Assembly: GCF_019237615.1 (NCBI RefSeq) | Contig: NZ_JAFAGT010000048.1 | Coordinates: 62,001-126,000, forward strand | Length of the DNA stretch: 64,000 nucleotides | Reading direction: 5' to 3' | Origin: Roseateles sp. | GTDB taxonomy: Bacteria; Pseudomonadota; Gammaproteobacteria; Burkholderiales; Burkholderiaceae_C | Shown here: in pieces, positions 7,230-18,840 of the stretch | Position numbering within the stretch: the stretch's first letter is position 1 | Layout of the letters: each line of letters starts with the position of its first letter | The notes under the pieces: generated by a model | The model's input: the letters and a program-made list of their open reading frames with translations, nothing else | The model's database searches: none | Told to the model about the DNA's origin: nothing | Program-made: the position numbers and the translations under genes

Positions 7230-9059
7230 GTGGATTCCAAGACTGCCCTCGCTCTCGCCCTTGCCCCGGACCTGACGCCTGAACCGGCCCGTGATGCCGC
7301 CGACCTGCTGGTCGAAGCGCTCGCCGCGCTCGGCGTCGAATATGTCTTCGGCGTGCCCGGCGGCGCCATCGAGCCGCTGTACAACGCGCTGGCACGCAGC
7401 GCCCGGCGGGGCGGCCCACAGGCCGTCGTGGCTCGCAACGAGCAGGGCGCGGCCTACATGGCCGATGGCTATGCCCGCGAGACGGGGCGCCTGGGCGTCT
7501 GCATCGCGACCTCGGGGCCTGGCGCAACCAACCTGATCACCGGCGTGGCCTGCGCCTACGACAACAACGTGCCCATGCTGGTCATCACCGGTCAGCCGCC
7601 GATCAAGAACTTCGGCAAGGGCGCGCTGCAGGAGTCCAGCTGCACGGGCATCAACACGATGGCGATGTTCCGCCCCTGCACGCGCTACAACTCGCTGGTC
7701 TCGCATGCCGAGCAACTGCCCACCAAGCTTTTCAACGCGCTGATGCAGGCCCAGCGCGCGCCCAGCGGCCCCAGCCACCTGTCCATCCCGGTGGACATCC
7801 TGCGCCAGCCGCTGCCCGACGACCTGGAGATGCCCGACTTCGGCGGCCTGCTGCGCCGCGCGCCGGCCCTCGTCGACCTGCCGGCCGCGCGCGAGCTCGC
7901 GCGTCTGCTGTTCTCGGCCCGCCAGCCGGTCTGGCTGATCGGCGACGGCTGCGGCGACGCCGTCAGCGAGCTGATGCAGCTGGTGCAGCGCACCGACGGC
8001 CACTTCATCACGACGCCTGACGGCAAGGGCCTCGTCAACCCGCGCCACCCGCGCTATCGGGGCGTGTTCGGTTTCGGCGGCCATGGCAGTGCGGCGGCCC
8101 TGCTGCGCGACGAACCCGACCTCGTCATCGCGCTGGGCACGGGCTTCGGCGAGTTCAACAGCGGCGGCTGGTCCACGGCGCTGCTGAACAGCCGCCTCGT
8201 CCATGTGGACGACAGCGACGAGAACCTGATGCGTTCGCCGATGGCGCGGCTGCATGTGCGCGGCCACATCAAGTCGGTCTGCGAGCAGCTGATCGCGCTG
8301 TTGGCTCCCGCGCGCCAAGTGCAGGATGCGCAGTTGCTGCCCTTCCTGCACCCGCAGGTAGCCCGCCAGGCCTACGAGGCCATGGTCGACCACCCCCAGG
8401 CCTTGCGCGACAACGGCGCGCCGGTGAAGCCGCAGTGCTTGATGGCGACGCTGGGCGAGCGCTGCCCGCCGCAGACGCGTTTCGTCGCCGACGCCGGCAA
8501 CAGTGCCGCCTGGGCCGTTCACTACCTAGCGCCGCAGGACCGGCGCCGAGCGCCCGCCGGCGACCGGCCGGCGGCCGGCCAGGACAGGCGCCAGCGCAAC
8601 GCCAACTGGCTGCGCGTGACGATGGATTTCGCCCCCATGGGCTGGGCCATAGGCTCTGCCGTGGGCATCGCGATGGCGGACAGCCGCTGCCCGGTCGTCT
8701 GCCTGACGGGCGACGGCAGTTACCTGATGAACGGCCAGGAGATCACCGTGGCCGCCGAGCTGGGTCTGCCGGTGCTCTATGTCGTGCTGAACGACGGCGC
8801 GCTGGGCATGGTCAAGCATGGCCAGCGCCTGGCCGGCGCCGAGCCCATCGGCTTCCAGCTGCCAAAGGTCGACTTCGCCGCGATGGCAGCGGCCATGGGC
8901 ATCCCCGGCCATGTCGTGCGTTCGGCGCAGGACCTGGAGGCGCTTGACTTCCCGGCCTTGCTGTCGCGCCGCGGGCCGACGCTGCTGGACGTGCGCATCG
9001 ATGGCGAGGAGGTACCGCCGATGAACCTGCGCATGAAGACGCTGGGGACGGCGCGATGA
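7230..9059 (+). CDS. TPP-dependent acetolactate-synthase-like enzyme
   Basis: Thiamine-diphosphate enzyme of about 609 aa in the acetolactate synthase/pyruvate decarboxylase superfamily. The N-terminal Pyr domain starts ADLLVEALAALGVEYVFGVPGG and has the cofactor-activating Glu in ARNEQGAAYMADGYAR. The central domain includes GDGCGDAV, and the PP domain carries the GDGSYLMNGQEI motif. It lacks a partner small subunit nearby and overlaps the first of two citrate-synthase-like genes by 4 bp, so it probably works with them and not in valine synthesis. The start is uncertain: GTG 7230 fits the domain boundary, GTG 7170 is also in frame, and neither has a strong ribosome site. A short Arg/Pro/Ala-rich insertion lies near residue 440. 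Confidence 0.85.
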   Translation: MDSKTALALALAPDLTPEPARDAADLLVEALAALGVEYVFGVPGGAIEPLYNALARSARRGGPQAVVARNEQGAAYMADGYARETGRLGVCIATSGPGATNLITGVACAYDNNVPMLVITGQPPIKNFGKGALQESSCTGINTMAMFRPCTRYNSLVSHAEQLPTKLFNALMQAQRAPSGPSHLSIPVDILRQPLPDDLEMPDFGGLLRRAPALVDLPAARELARLLFSARQPVWLIGDGCGDAVSELMQLVQRTDGHFITTPDGKGLVNPRHPRYRGVFGFGGHGSAAALLRDEPDLVIALGTGFGEFNSGGWSTALLNSRLVHVDDSDENLMRSPMARLHVRGHIKSVCEQLIALLAPARQVQDAQLLPFLHPQVARQAYEAMVDHPQALRDNGAPVKPQCLMATLGERCPPQTRFVADAGNSAAWAVHYLAPQDRRRAPAGDRPAAGQDRRQRNANWLRVTMDFAPMGWAIGSAVGIAMADSRCPVVCLTGDGSYLMNGQEITVAAELGLPVLYVVLNDGALGMVKHGQRLAGAEPIGFQLPKVDFAAMAAAMGIPGHVVRSAQDLEALDFPALLSRRGPTLLDVRIDGEEVPPMNLRMKTLGTAR

Positions 9060-9859
9060 CGGTGCCCCGCGAGCGCGTGCGAACGCGCATCTGGCGGGAG
9101 GAGGCCGAGCCCGACAACGCCTTCGCCACGCGCAGCGCGCTCTGCCATGGCTACGACGTCTACGGCGAGATGCTGGGCCGGGCGCGCTGGGTGGAAATGC
9201 TGTTCCTGCTGTTCCGCGGCGAGGCGCCAGCGCCGGCAGGGGCTGCGCTGCTGGACGACCTTGCGCTCGCGCTTGCCAATCCGGGGCCGCGCGACCCATC
9301 CGTGCATGCGGCCATGTGCGCCGGTACCGGCGGCTCGACGGCCGCCGCCAGCCTGATGGCCGCACTTGCCGTAGGGGCCGGTCGACAGGGCGGCGCGCGC
9401 GAAGTCTTCCACGCGATGCAGCTCTGGCAGCGCTGCGGGACGGATCTGGCGCTATGGGTCCTGGCCTTGCAGGAGCGCGGCGAGGCCGTCGCCGGTATCT
9501 GGCCGGACGGCGACCATCCGGCGGGCTTCGACGCCCATGCGCAGCGCATGGCGGCGCTGGCGCTGCAGACACTGGTCCACCTGGCCGCCAGTCCCGCGAG
9601 CCGGCGACTGGCCTGGCTGGCTGGCCAGCGGCCCGCGCTGGAGGCCGCTGCCATGGCGCCGCTGGCCATGACGGGTGTCGCCGCCGCCGCGCTGGCCGAC
9701 CTCGGCTTCACACCGGAGCAGGGTGAGATGCTCTACCTGCTGCTGCGCCTGCCCGGCGCCGCCGCGCATGCGCTGGAGCAGCGCGCGCTGGGGCCTAAGC
9801 AGTTCCCGTTCTTCGAGTTGGACCTGCTGAACGATCCGTTGGCCGAGGTGGCCACATGA
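9056..9859 (+). CDS. citrate-synthase-superfamily protein, diverged paralogue 1
   Basis: 267 aa, about the length of a short citryl-CoA lyase type protein, with the fold signature GGSTAAASLMAAL and a C-terminal AAHALEQ like citrate synthase G-x-x-AH-x-x-E. The expected GPxHGGANE motif reads GRQGGARE (Q111 where His is expected). The GxGHP motif survives only as DGDHP (H154). The catalytic Asp position (V-D-G) appears to be T206 (M-T-G). It overlaps the TPP-enzyme gene by 4 bp and is followed by its paralogue, again with a 4-bp overlap. Direct citrate-synthase chemistry looks unlikely; a new acyl-CoA or acyl condensation, or a structural subunit, are alternatives. The alignment was done by eye. 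Confidence 0.75.
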   Translation: MTVPRERVRTRIWREEAEPDNAFATRSALCHGYDVYGEMLGRARWVEMLFLLFRGEAPAPAGAALLDDLALALANPGPRDPSVHAAMCAGTGGSTAAASLMAALAVGAGRQGGAREVFHAMQLWQRCGTDLALWVLALQERGEAVAGIWPDGDHPAGFDAHAQRMAALALQTLVHLAASPASRRLAWLAGQRPALEAAAMAPLAMTGVAAAALADLGFTPEQGEMLYLLLRLPGAAAHALEQRALGPKQFPFFELDLLNDPLAEVAT

Positions 9860-10656
9860 ACGGCCCGCAACGTTTGCGCGATGGCGCCGACTGCCTCGCC
9901 ACTCGCGCCGGCAAGGCCTTCGTCGGCACGCGGGCGGTGTTCCTGGGCCATAACCTGCACGAAGACCTGCGGCATGCGGACTGGGTCGAGCTCTACCTTC
10001 TGTCCATCACGGGCCGCCGCTTCGGCGCGCGCGAGCTGCGCCTGCTGCACGCGATGTGGGTCTGCACCAGCTACCCGGACGCGCGGCTGTGGAACAACCG
10101 CGTCGCGGCGCTTGCCGGCAGCACGCGCAGCACGCCGGGGCTCGGCATGTCGGCGGCGTTGGGCATGTCCGAGGCGGTGGTCTATGGTGGCCATCCCTGC
10201 GTGCGCGCCATTGACTTCCTCAGCGGTGCGCAGCGCCGCGTGACGGCCGGCGAGGCACTGGTGGACATCGTGGCGCAGGAGTTGGCGCAGCGGCGCATCT
10301 ACGGCTACGGCCGCCCCATCCACGCGACCGACGAGCGCCTGCCCTGGCTGCTGGACATCGCGCGCGAGCAGGGGTTGGATGGCGGCCCGCACCTCGCACT
10401 GGCTCATGAGGTAGAGCGCCTGCTGGTGGCGCGCGACGCACGGCTGAAGATGAACTACGCGGCCCTGACGGCCGGGCTGGCGGCGGACCTCGGACTGTCG
10501 GTCACCGAGTTCCACCACTTCCAGTTGCCCATGCTGCTGGCGGGCATGACGCCCTGCTACATCGAGGCCGCGGGGCGCCCGGCCGGCACCTTGTTCCCAC
10601 TGTCCTGCGAGCACATCGCATACGAGGGCGCAGCCAAGCGGCGCTGGGGCGTCTAG
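9856..10656 (+). CDS. citrate-synthase-superfamily protein, diverged paralogue 2
   Basis: 266 aa, clearly in the citryl-CoA lyase / citrate synthase fold: GYGRPIHATDERLPWLL (residues 150-166) corresponds to the G-F-G-H-P-I-H-K-x-x-D-P-R region of the family, and ADLGLSV to its late helix. The first His of GFGHPIH is Arg (R153), while the second (H156) is kept. The GPxHGG motif reads VVYGGHP, and the catalytic Asp position appears to be Ala202. Together with the preceding gene it could form a heteromer. Its TAG stop at 10654-10656 lies within a CTAG that is also the stop codon of the convergent TonB receptor. Confidence 0.75.
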   Translation: MNGPQRLRDGADCLATRAGKAFVGTRAVFLGHNLHEDLRHADWVELYLLSITGRRFGARELRLLHAMWVCTSYPDARLWNNRVAALAGSTRSTPGLGMSAALGMSEAVVYGGHPCVRAIDFLSGAQRRVTAGEALVDIVAQELAQRRIYGYGRPIHATDERLPWLLDIAREQGLDGGPHLALAHEVERLLVARDARLKMNYAALTAGLAADLGLSVTEFHHFQLPMLLAGMTPCYIEAAGRPAGTLFPLSCEHIAYEGAAKRRWGV

Positions 10657-12764
10657 AACTTGTAGCTGGCCTGGGCCGCCAGCGAGCGCCCGGCCATGGG
10701 CAGGTCGCCCGCGATGTTGGTGCTTGGCAGGCTGGGCTCGCGCGCGTCTGCATCGAAGGCGTTCAGCAGCGTGACGGACAGCTCCCAGCCCGTGCGCGCG
10801 AGCAGCGTCCTGAGTGTCAGATCCAGCGTCGTGTAGTCGGGCGTGGGCGGCCGGGTGTCGCCGAAGGCGCGCAGGCGCGAGCGCACGTGGTTGATTCGCC
10901 CGCTGAACTGCGAGGCGTTCGCGAACGCCCAGTCCAGCCGCGCGTTGAGGTGGTGGCGGGGCGCGTAGCCGGCATCGGTATGGTGCAGCTCGTCGATGGA
11001 GCGCTGGTAGGCGTAACTGCCGGCGAGACGCAGATTGCGCCGCGCGTCCCAGACCCATTCGACCTCGCCACCCTGGCCGCGCTGCGAGCCGGCATTGCGG
11101 AACGTGGCGCCGGGCGCGGGTGCTGGGTTGGACGTGGTCTTGATAATGTCTCCCATCGCGTAGCGGAAGACGTTGACGTTGAGCTGCAGTTCCCGCGAGG
11201 CATGCCATTGCAGGGCCGCCTCGACAGTGCGCATGGTCTCGGGCTGGATGGCCGCGTTGCCGCTGGCCACCGGGTTGACGCCGTACTGCTCGTTGAACGA
11301 TGGTGCGCGGAAGGCGCTGCCGTAGAGCAGCTTGACGGTGAGGTCCAGGCTCGCGTCCCACACAAGCGCGACACGCGGGTTGGTCGTACGGCCAAAGTCG
11401 GAGTAGCGGTCCTGGCGTACGCCCGCAGTCAGCGTCCAGTCGCGCGCGAAGCTCCACTCGTCCTGCACATAGGCGTAGTGCACGCGGCGGCGGTGCGGGG
11501 CGAGGAAGGAGTCCGCCACTGGCGCCTCGATCAGTTGGCCGCCAGGTAGAGGGACCGGCAGGCCCGTGAGGGGGCCGGAGGTGATGACGTCGAAGTTCTT
11601 GAACTCGCGCGTGCGGTAGAGGTCGAGATCGTCGCGGCCCAGGCCCACGCGCCACTGGTGCCCGGCCCAGCCGCTGTAGGTGACGGCGGTGGACAGGCGA
11701 AACTGCCGCTCCCAAGTGCTGGGTGAGCCCAGCACGCCGTTCGGGAACGTGCCGCCGAAGGCCCCGCGCGGGAACAACTGGACCGGCACGGACAGCTTCT
11801 GCGTGTAATGCAGCCAACTGCCGCTCATGCTCAGCCGCCAGCCCGGCGCCAGGTCGACGTCACCGACGCCCGTGTCCACTTCCACGCGCTGCGAACCCAT
11901 GCGGCCCACGGGATCGAGGGCGCCGGCGATGCCCGCGCCTGTGCCCATGTCGCTACGCCTCTTCAGGCCGGCATGCAGCCGCCATTTGTCCAAGCCCAGT
12001 TCTAACCCGCCGTCGACGGCGTGGTAGCCGGTGTTGACTGGCCCTGGCGCCAGGCTGGCATGGGTGCCGAACAATGCATCCATGGCGGTCTGTGCGTCCG
12101 AGCCGATGGACTCCCGGAAGCCGTCGCTGCGGCCCGTGCGCAGGAAGGCTGCCATCGCCAGCGGCCCCAGCCTGCCGCCGTGCTGGAGCCACGTGTCTAC
12201 GCTGCCAAAGGAGCCGGCGCGCAGGCCCAGTTCTGTGTCGGGGAGGTCCTGCGGCCCCTTGGTGATGATGTTGATGACGCCCGCGTAGGCGTCGGCCCCG
12301 TAGAGCGCCGAGCCTGGCCCGCGGATGACCTCGATGCGCGCGATGTTCTGCACCGGCAGCCCACCCCAGATGAGGCCACGGTTGCCGACGTACAGCGTCG
12401 TCATCGGCACGCCGTTCTGCAGCATCAGTACCTGGGGGTTGAAGTCGCTTGCGACGCCGCGGATCTGGTAGAGCGGCGAGTAGGCACCGCTGCTGCGGCT
12501 CACGTGCAGACCGGGCACCGTCTCCAGCACTTCGTCCAGGTCGGCCGCGCCCATGGCCGCTATGTCCTGCGCCGTGATGACCGTGGCTACGGCCGGCGCG
12601 CGGCGCAGCGCCTGCGGTGCGCCTGTGGCGATGGAGACGGTCGTCTTGTCGCCATAGACCTGGGCCAGCTCTTCCTCTTCGGTCGGTGGCAGCGCGAAGG
12701 CTGCCGGCTGCATCGTTGCCCAGCAGGCGCCTCCCAGAATCGCCAGGCCGAGGATAGATCTCAT
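10653..12764 (-). CDS. TonB-dependent outer-membrane receptor (BtuB/CirA-like)
   Basis: 703 aa. Signal peptide MRSILGLAILGGACWATMQPAAFA, then a mature N-terminus with EEEELAQVYGDKTTVSIATG, where a TonB box would be. The plug domain has TVITAQDI, VPGLHV, IEVIRGPGSALYGADAYAGVINIITK, and a 22-strand barrel ends in a terminal aromatic (QASYKF). Such receptors import iron chelates, cobalamin, nickel or sugars; the ligand cannot be read from the sequence. It is divergent, across 194 bp, from a periplasmic binding-protein gene and a histidine kinase, so receptor, binder and sensor may form one unit. The last four bases are shared with the stop of the convergent citrate-synthase-like gene. Confidence 0.93.
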   Translation of the reverse strand: MRSILGLAILGGACWATMQPAAFALPPTEEEELAQVYGDKTTVSIATGAPQALRRAPAVATVITAQDIAAMGAADLDEVLETVPGLHVSRSSGAYSPLYQIRGVASDFNPQVLMLQNGVPMTTLYVGNRGLIWGGLPVQNIARIEVIRGPGSALYGADAYAGVINIITKGPQDLPDTELGLRAGSFGSVDTWLQHGGRLGPLAMAAFLRTGRSDGFRESIGSDAQTAMDALFGTHASLAPGPVNTGYHAVDGGLELGLDKWRLHAGLKRRSDMGTGAGIAGALDPVGRMGSQRVEVDTGVGDVDLAPGWRLSMSGSWLHYTQKLSVPVQLFPRGAFGGTFPNGVLGSPSTWERQFRLSTAVTYSGWAGHQWRVGLGRDDLDLYRTREFKNFDVITSGPLTGLPVPLPGGQLIEAPVADSFLAPHRRRVHYAYVQDEWSFARDWTLTAGVRQDRYSDFGRTTNPRVALVWDASLDLTVKLLYGSAFRAPSFNEQYGVNPVASGNAAIQPETMRTVEAALQWHASRELQLNVNVFRYAMGDIIKTTSNPAPAPGATFRNAGSQRGQGGEVEWVWDARRNLRLAGSYAYQRSIDELHHTDAGYAPRHHLNARLDWAFANASQFSGRINHVRSRLRAFGDTRPPTPDYTTLDLTLRTLLARTGWELSVTLLNAFDADAREPSLPSTNIAGDLPMAGRSLAAQASYKF

Positions 12765-12958
12765 GTGCTGCGTCCCCGAGGTGGAGAGTGATGGGCGTGT
12801 ATTGTGCTGTCAGTGGGGCGTCGCCGAGACGTTCGGCGCAGGTGTGCGCCAGGTTCGTGAACTCCGCCCGCGCGACTTTGCGCATGGAACGAGGAAGGGA
12901 GGGGGCGTCTGCATAATGCGCCACTCCGCGCACAGCGTCGCATCGACCCGACACCACT

Positions 12959-13933
12959 TTGATCTCCCACGGCCGAACCCCGCAAGCCACGCGCCGCGCA
13001 CTGCTGCGACAGGCCCTGGGTGGCGTGGCCTCGCTGGCCGGCGGCGACGTGATGGCGGCCGAGTCCGGTCGCGGCGTGGCCGTCGTCTACCCTGACCTCG
13101 GCGAGCCCTTCAAGCAGATCTTCACGGCCATCATCGAAGGCATAGAGGAGAAGCTGCGCGGTAGCGTCGCCAGCGTCGCGGTGAGCAACAGTGCCAAGCC
13201 GGCCGAGGTCGCCGAGGACCTGCGGCGGCGTGACGCGAAGGTGCTCATCGGCCTGGGCCGCGGCGGTATGCGCATCGCGACTGCGCTGGCAGGCGAGCTG
13301 GCGGTGCTGGTCGGCTGCGTGGTGTCGGTGCAGGAGAGCGAGGCGCGGGCTTTTCCCGTCTACACGCTGGCGCCAGATCCGGCGCTCCTGTTGGCGCGTC
13401 TGAAACGGCTGATGCCCGGCGTGCGGCGCGTGCACCTGGTCTACGACCCGCGGCTGAACGGCTGGTTGGTGCGGCTTGCGCGCGAGGCCGCCCGCGCCGA
13501 AGGCCTGGAACTGCTGGCCCAGGAGGCCGGCGACCAGGCCGGTGCGCTGCGCCTATATGCCCAGCTGCTGGCCACGGCCGATCCGGCGCGTGATGCGCTG
13601 TGGCTGCCGCAGGACCCCACGACCGTGGACGACAACATCGTGCTTTCGATGGTGCTGAAGGACGGCTGGAACCGCTCCATCGCCGTGTTCTCCAGCCACC
13701 TGGCCCATGTGAAGCGGGGTGCACTGTTCTCGCTCTACCCCGACAACACCGAACTCGGGCGCAGCCTGGCCGCCGCGGCGCAGCGCCTACTGGGCAACCC
13801 ACGGGCGCTGGCCGCCGGCGTGGCGCCGCTGCGCGACACCCGGGCTGCCATCAATATCCGCACCGCCGCGCATCTGGGGCTGGACGTGGCTGCCGCGCAG
13901 GCCGGATTCGATCTGGTCTACCCTAACGGTTGA
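12959..13933 (+). CDS. periplasmic ABC-type substrate-binding protein (PF04392-like), orphan
   Basis: About 324 aa. A leader with an Arg-Arg pair (TRRALLRQALGGVASLAGG) precedes a two-lobed binding fold typical of the uncharacterised BMP/TrpX-like family: GVAVVYPDLGEPFKQIF, KVLIGLGRGGMRIA, RVHLVYDPRLNG, DALWLPQDPTTVDDNIV and SLYPDNTELGRSLA. No permease or ATPase gene accompanies it; it is followed 6 bp later by a membrane histidine kinase, so it may present ligand to that sensor and not to a transporter. The start is unclear: TTG 12959 is the longest sensible one and has no good ribosome site. Confidence 0.8.
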   Translation: MISHGRTPQATRRALLRQALGGVASLAGGDVMAAESGRGVAVVYPDLGEPFKQIFTAIIEGIEEKLRGSVASVAVSNSAKPAEVAEDLRRRDAKVLIGLGRGGMRIATALAGELAVLVGCVVSVQESEARAFPVYTLAPDPALLLARLKRLMPGVRRVHLVYDPRLNGWLVRLAREAARAEGLELLAQEAGDQAGALRLYAQLLATADPARDALWLPQDPTTVDDNIVLSMVLKDGWNRSIAVFSSHLAHVKRGALFSLYPDNTELGRSLAAAAQRLLGNPRALAAGVAPLRDTRAAINIRTAAHLGLDVAAAQAGFDLVYPNG

Positions 13934-13939
13934 GACGCT

Positions 13940-15575
13940 GTGAACGACTCCCACACGCCACCCCGCAGCCCGACGCCCGCTCTGCCGCCGGACGCGGGCG
14001 CGGGCGCCACGCCGCGGCGCTGGCCCTGGCCGTTGCGGATGTACGCGCGCCATGCCCGCGAGTCCTCGTTCCGCCGCCAGCTGAGCCTAGGCGTCGCGCT
14101 GGGTGCGCTGTGCCTGGCCCTGATGGTGGCCGCGGTCAACGCCTGGCAGGGCGGCCGCGAGGTGCGGGCCATGCTCATGGAGCAGGGCGGCCGTGTCGCC
14201 ACCAATCTCGCATCCAACAGCTCGCTGGCGCTGCTCTATGCCGCGGCCGACAACGCCGAGGAGGCGGTACGCGCATCGCTGGCCTTTCCTGACGTCATGG
14301 CCATCGAGATACGGGACACGCGCGGTCACCTGCTGCTGGCGTTGGGGCCGGAGCGCGATCGCCTGCCCACGGCGGGCGCCCCGCCGGCGCCGGCCGCCAG
14401 CGAGGCCTGGCTGGACCAGGAGACCGAGGAGAGCTGGGCCTTCTCTGCGCCGGTCTGGACCCGCCCCGAGCCCACGCCGTTCGACGTCACGCTGAGCCCG
14501 GCCCAGCTGCTGGGCCATGTGCGCGTGGTCCAGAGCAAGGCCACGCTGCATCGAACCCAGGCCTCGCTGTTCGTCACCAATTTCGGCGTGGCGCTGCTGT
14601 TCTCGTTGATCTTCCTGGTTGCGGTGCGCTATCTGGCACTGCGCCTGACGCGGCCGCTGGCGGCGCTTTCCGACGCGATGGCGCGGGTCGAGCATGGCGA
14701 GAGCGATGCCCGCGCACCCGCCGGCGGGCCGCACGATATTGCGCTGATGGCGCACAGCTTCAACCGCATGATCGCAGCGCTGCAGGAGCGCGAGGCCGAG
14801 CTGGGCGCCCACCGGGACCACCTGGAGGACCTGGTGCGCGAGCGCACGCTGGAGCTCAGCGACGCCAAGGAGCGCGCCGAGATCGCCAGCCGCGCCAAGA
14901 GCCAGTTCCTGGCGCGCATGAGTCACGAGCTGCGCACGCCGCTGAACGCCATCATGGGCTATGCCCAGATCCTGAAGATGGACAGCGGACTGACAGCCAA
15001 GCAGCGCAGCGGCCTGGACATCATCCACAGCAGCGGCCAGCACCTGCTGACACTGATCGTTGACATCCTGGATCTGTCGCGCATCGAGGCCGGGAAGGCC
15101 GAGCTGCGCATCGCGCCCGTGGAGCTGGTGCCGCGCCTGCAGGCCGTCGTCGACATCGTGCGCGTGATGGCCGAGGACAAGCACATCGCGCTGGACCTGG
15201 AGCTCGGCCCGCAGCTGCCGGCCGTCGTGTTGGCTGACGAGAAGCGGCTCAACCAGGTGCTGTTGAACCTGCTGGGCAATGCCGTCAAGTTCACGCATGT
15301 GGGGGGCGTGACGCTGCGCGTGCAGGCCCTGGCCTCAACCGGCGCGGAGGTGGGTCATGCGTTGCTGCGCTTCGAGGTGCAGGACAGCGGCGTCGGCATC
15401 GCCGAGGACCAGGCCGTGCGCCTGTTCGAGCCCTTCGAGCAGGCCGGCAGCGCCGAGCAGCGCGTGGGCGGCACTGGCCTCGGCCTGGCCATCAGCCGTC
15501 AGCTGGTGCGCATGATGGGCGGCGAGGTCCGTCTGGAGAGCCGGCTCGCCCAGGGCAGCAGGTTCTGGTTCGAGA

Positions 15576-15598
<23 letters not shown>
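13940..15598 (+). CDS. membrane sensor histidine kinase with HAMP domain
   Basis: 552 aa, GTG start. A proline-rich cytoplasmic head of about 45 residues, TM1 near residues 50-68, a periplasmic sensing loop of about 150 residues, and TM2 near 215-235 (FGVALLFSLIFLVAVRYLAL). HAMP, a short coiled coil (LGAHRDHLEDLVRERTLEL) and HisKA follow, with phosphoacceptor H329 in MSHELRTPLN. The HATPase_c boxes are NLLGNAVKFT, DSGVGIAED and GGTGLGLAIS. No response regulator gene is adjacent, so it is an orphan kinase. Immediately upstream is a solute-binding protein, and a TonB receptor is divergent, suggesting substrate-responsive control. Its last 23 bp overlap the 3' end of the convergent UvrA-like gene. 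Confidence 0.93.
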
Positions 15599-17942
<2,344 letters not shown>

Positions 17943-17945
17943 CGT

Positions 17946-18356
17946 TCAGCGACGCTCCTGGATGCGGAGCAGGTTGCCAGCGGGGTCGCGCACCGCGCAA
18001 TCGCGCACGCCATAGGGTTGCAGCGTTGGCTCCTCGACGATCTCCGCGTCCCGGGCCTGCAGCCTGGCAAAGGTCTCGTCGAGGTTGAGCGTGGACAGGA
18101 TGAGCATGCCGAAGGTGCCCTTGGCCATCATCTCGCTGATGGTGCGGCGCTCGTCCTCGGTGATGCCGGGCGTGACGGCCGGCGGGTGCAGCACGATGGA
18201 CGTGTCGGGCTGGCCCTTGGGGCCGACGGTGATCCAGCGCAGGCCGTTGTAGCCCACGTCGTTGCGCACCTCGAAGCCCAGGGTGTCTCGGTAGAAGGTG
18301 AGCGACGCCTCGGGATCGGTCTGGGGCAGGAAGCTGGCGTGAATGCAGATGTTCAT
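17946..18356 (-). CDS. VOC-family (glyoxalase/bleomycin-resistance fold) protein
   Basis: 136 aa from ATG 18356 (MNICIHASFLPQTDPEASLTF). One complete VOC module pair: beta-alpha-beta-beta-beta with FYRDTLGFEV and later YGVRDCAVRDPAGNLLRIQE, the classic C-terminal DPxGN motif. Members bind metal and act as dioxygenases, lyases or antibiotic-binding proteins; the substrate is not readable. It lies 3 bp upstream of the UvrA-like gene in the same direction and downstream of an AraC regulator, so co-expression with the UvrA2 is likely. Confidence 0.88.
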   Translation of the reverse strand: MNICIHASFLPQTDPEASLTFYRDTLGFEVRNDVGYNGLRWITVGPKGQPDTSIVLHPPAVTPGITEDERRTISEMMAKGTFGMLILSTLNLDETFARLQARDAEIVEEPTLQPYGVRDCAVRDPAGNLLRIQERR

Positions 18357-18396
18357 GGCGGGGTCTCCGTCGGATCGTTGAGCCATGACGGGCAGT

Positions 18397-18840
18397 CTAT
18401 GTTTCGCTCGATTCAGGCGCTTCTCGATTCCTGATCGGTTTGGTGACCTGGCGCGCGACGCAGGCCGGCATGCCCTGGGTTGCCTGCGCCTGCTCGCGCT
18501 TGTAGACGCTGGGTGACTGGCCCACCAGTTCGCTGAAGCGCGTGCTGAAGCTGCCCAGCGATGAGCAGCCGACCGTGAAGCAGACCTCTGTCACGCTCAG
18601 GTCGCCACGGCGCAGCAAGGCCATCGCGCGCTCGATGCGACGCGTCATCAGATAGCTGTAGACCGACTCGCCATAGGCCAGGCGGAACTGCCGGCTCAGG
18701 TGGCCGCCCGACATGTGCACCCCGCGGGCCAGCGCGTCGACGTCCAGCGCTTGCGCATACTCGCGGTCGATTCGGTCGCGCACGCGACGCAACCGCGCGA
18801 GGTCGCGCAAATGGACGTCGGTGCCCGGCGGGCAGGTCAT
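18397..18840 (-). CDS. AraC-family transcriptional regulator (DNA-binding domain only)
   Basis: 147 aa, consisting essentially of the double helix-turn-helix domain: LDVDALARGVHMSGGHLSRQFRLAYGESVYSYLMTRRIERAM, then LSVTEVCFTVGCSSLGSFSTRFSELVGQSPSVYK. There is no separate ligand-binding domain, as in SoxS/MarA-type regulators. Its ATG overlaps the stop of the upstream acyltransferase (ATGA), and it is followed by the VOC and UvrA-like genes, the likely targets. A C-terminal tail of about 35 residues is unconserved-looking. Confidence 0.9.
   Translation of the reverse strand: MTCPPGTDVHLRDLARLRRVRDRIDREYAQALDVDALARGVHMSGGHLSRQFRLAYGESVYSYLMTRRIERAMALLRRGDLSVTEVCFTVGCSSLGSFSTRFSELVGQSPSVYKREQAQATQGMPACVARQVTKPIRNREAPESSET

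Noticed and set aside
6994-7527. A minus-strand frame whose end reads like a protein (ELDLFGDIYVRAEMPL)
   Set aside because: It runs antisense into the start of the TPP enzyme, its upstream part is Arg/Pro-rich noise, and no start or ribosome site was found.
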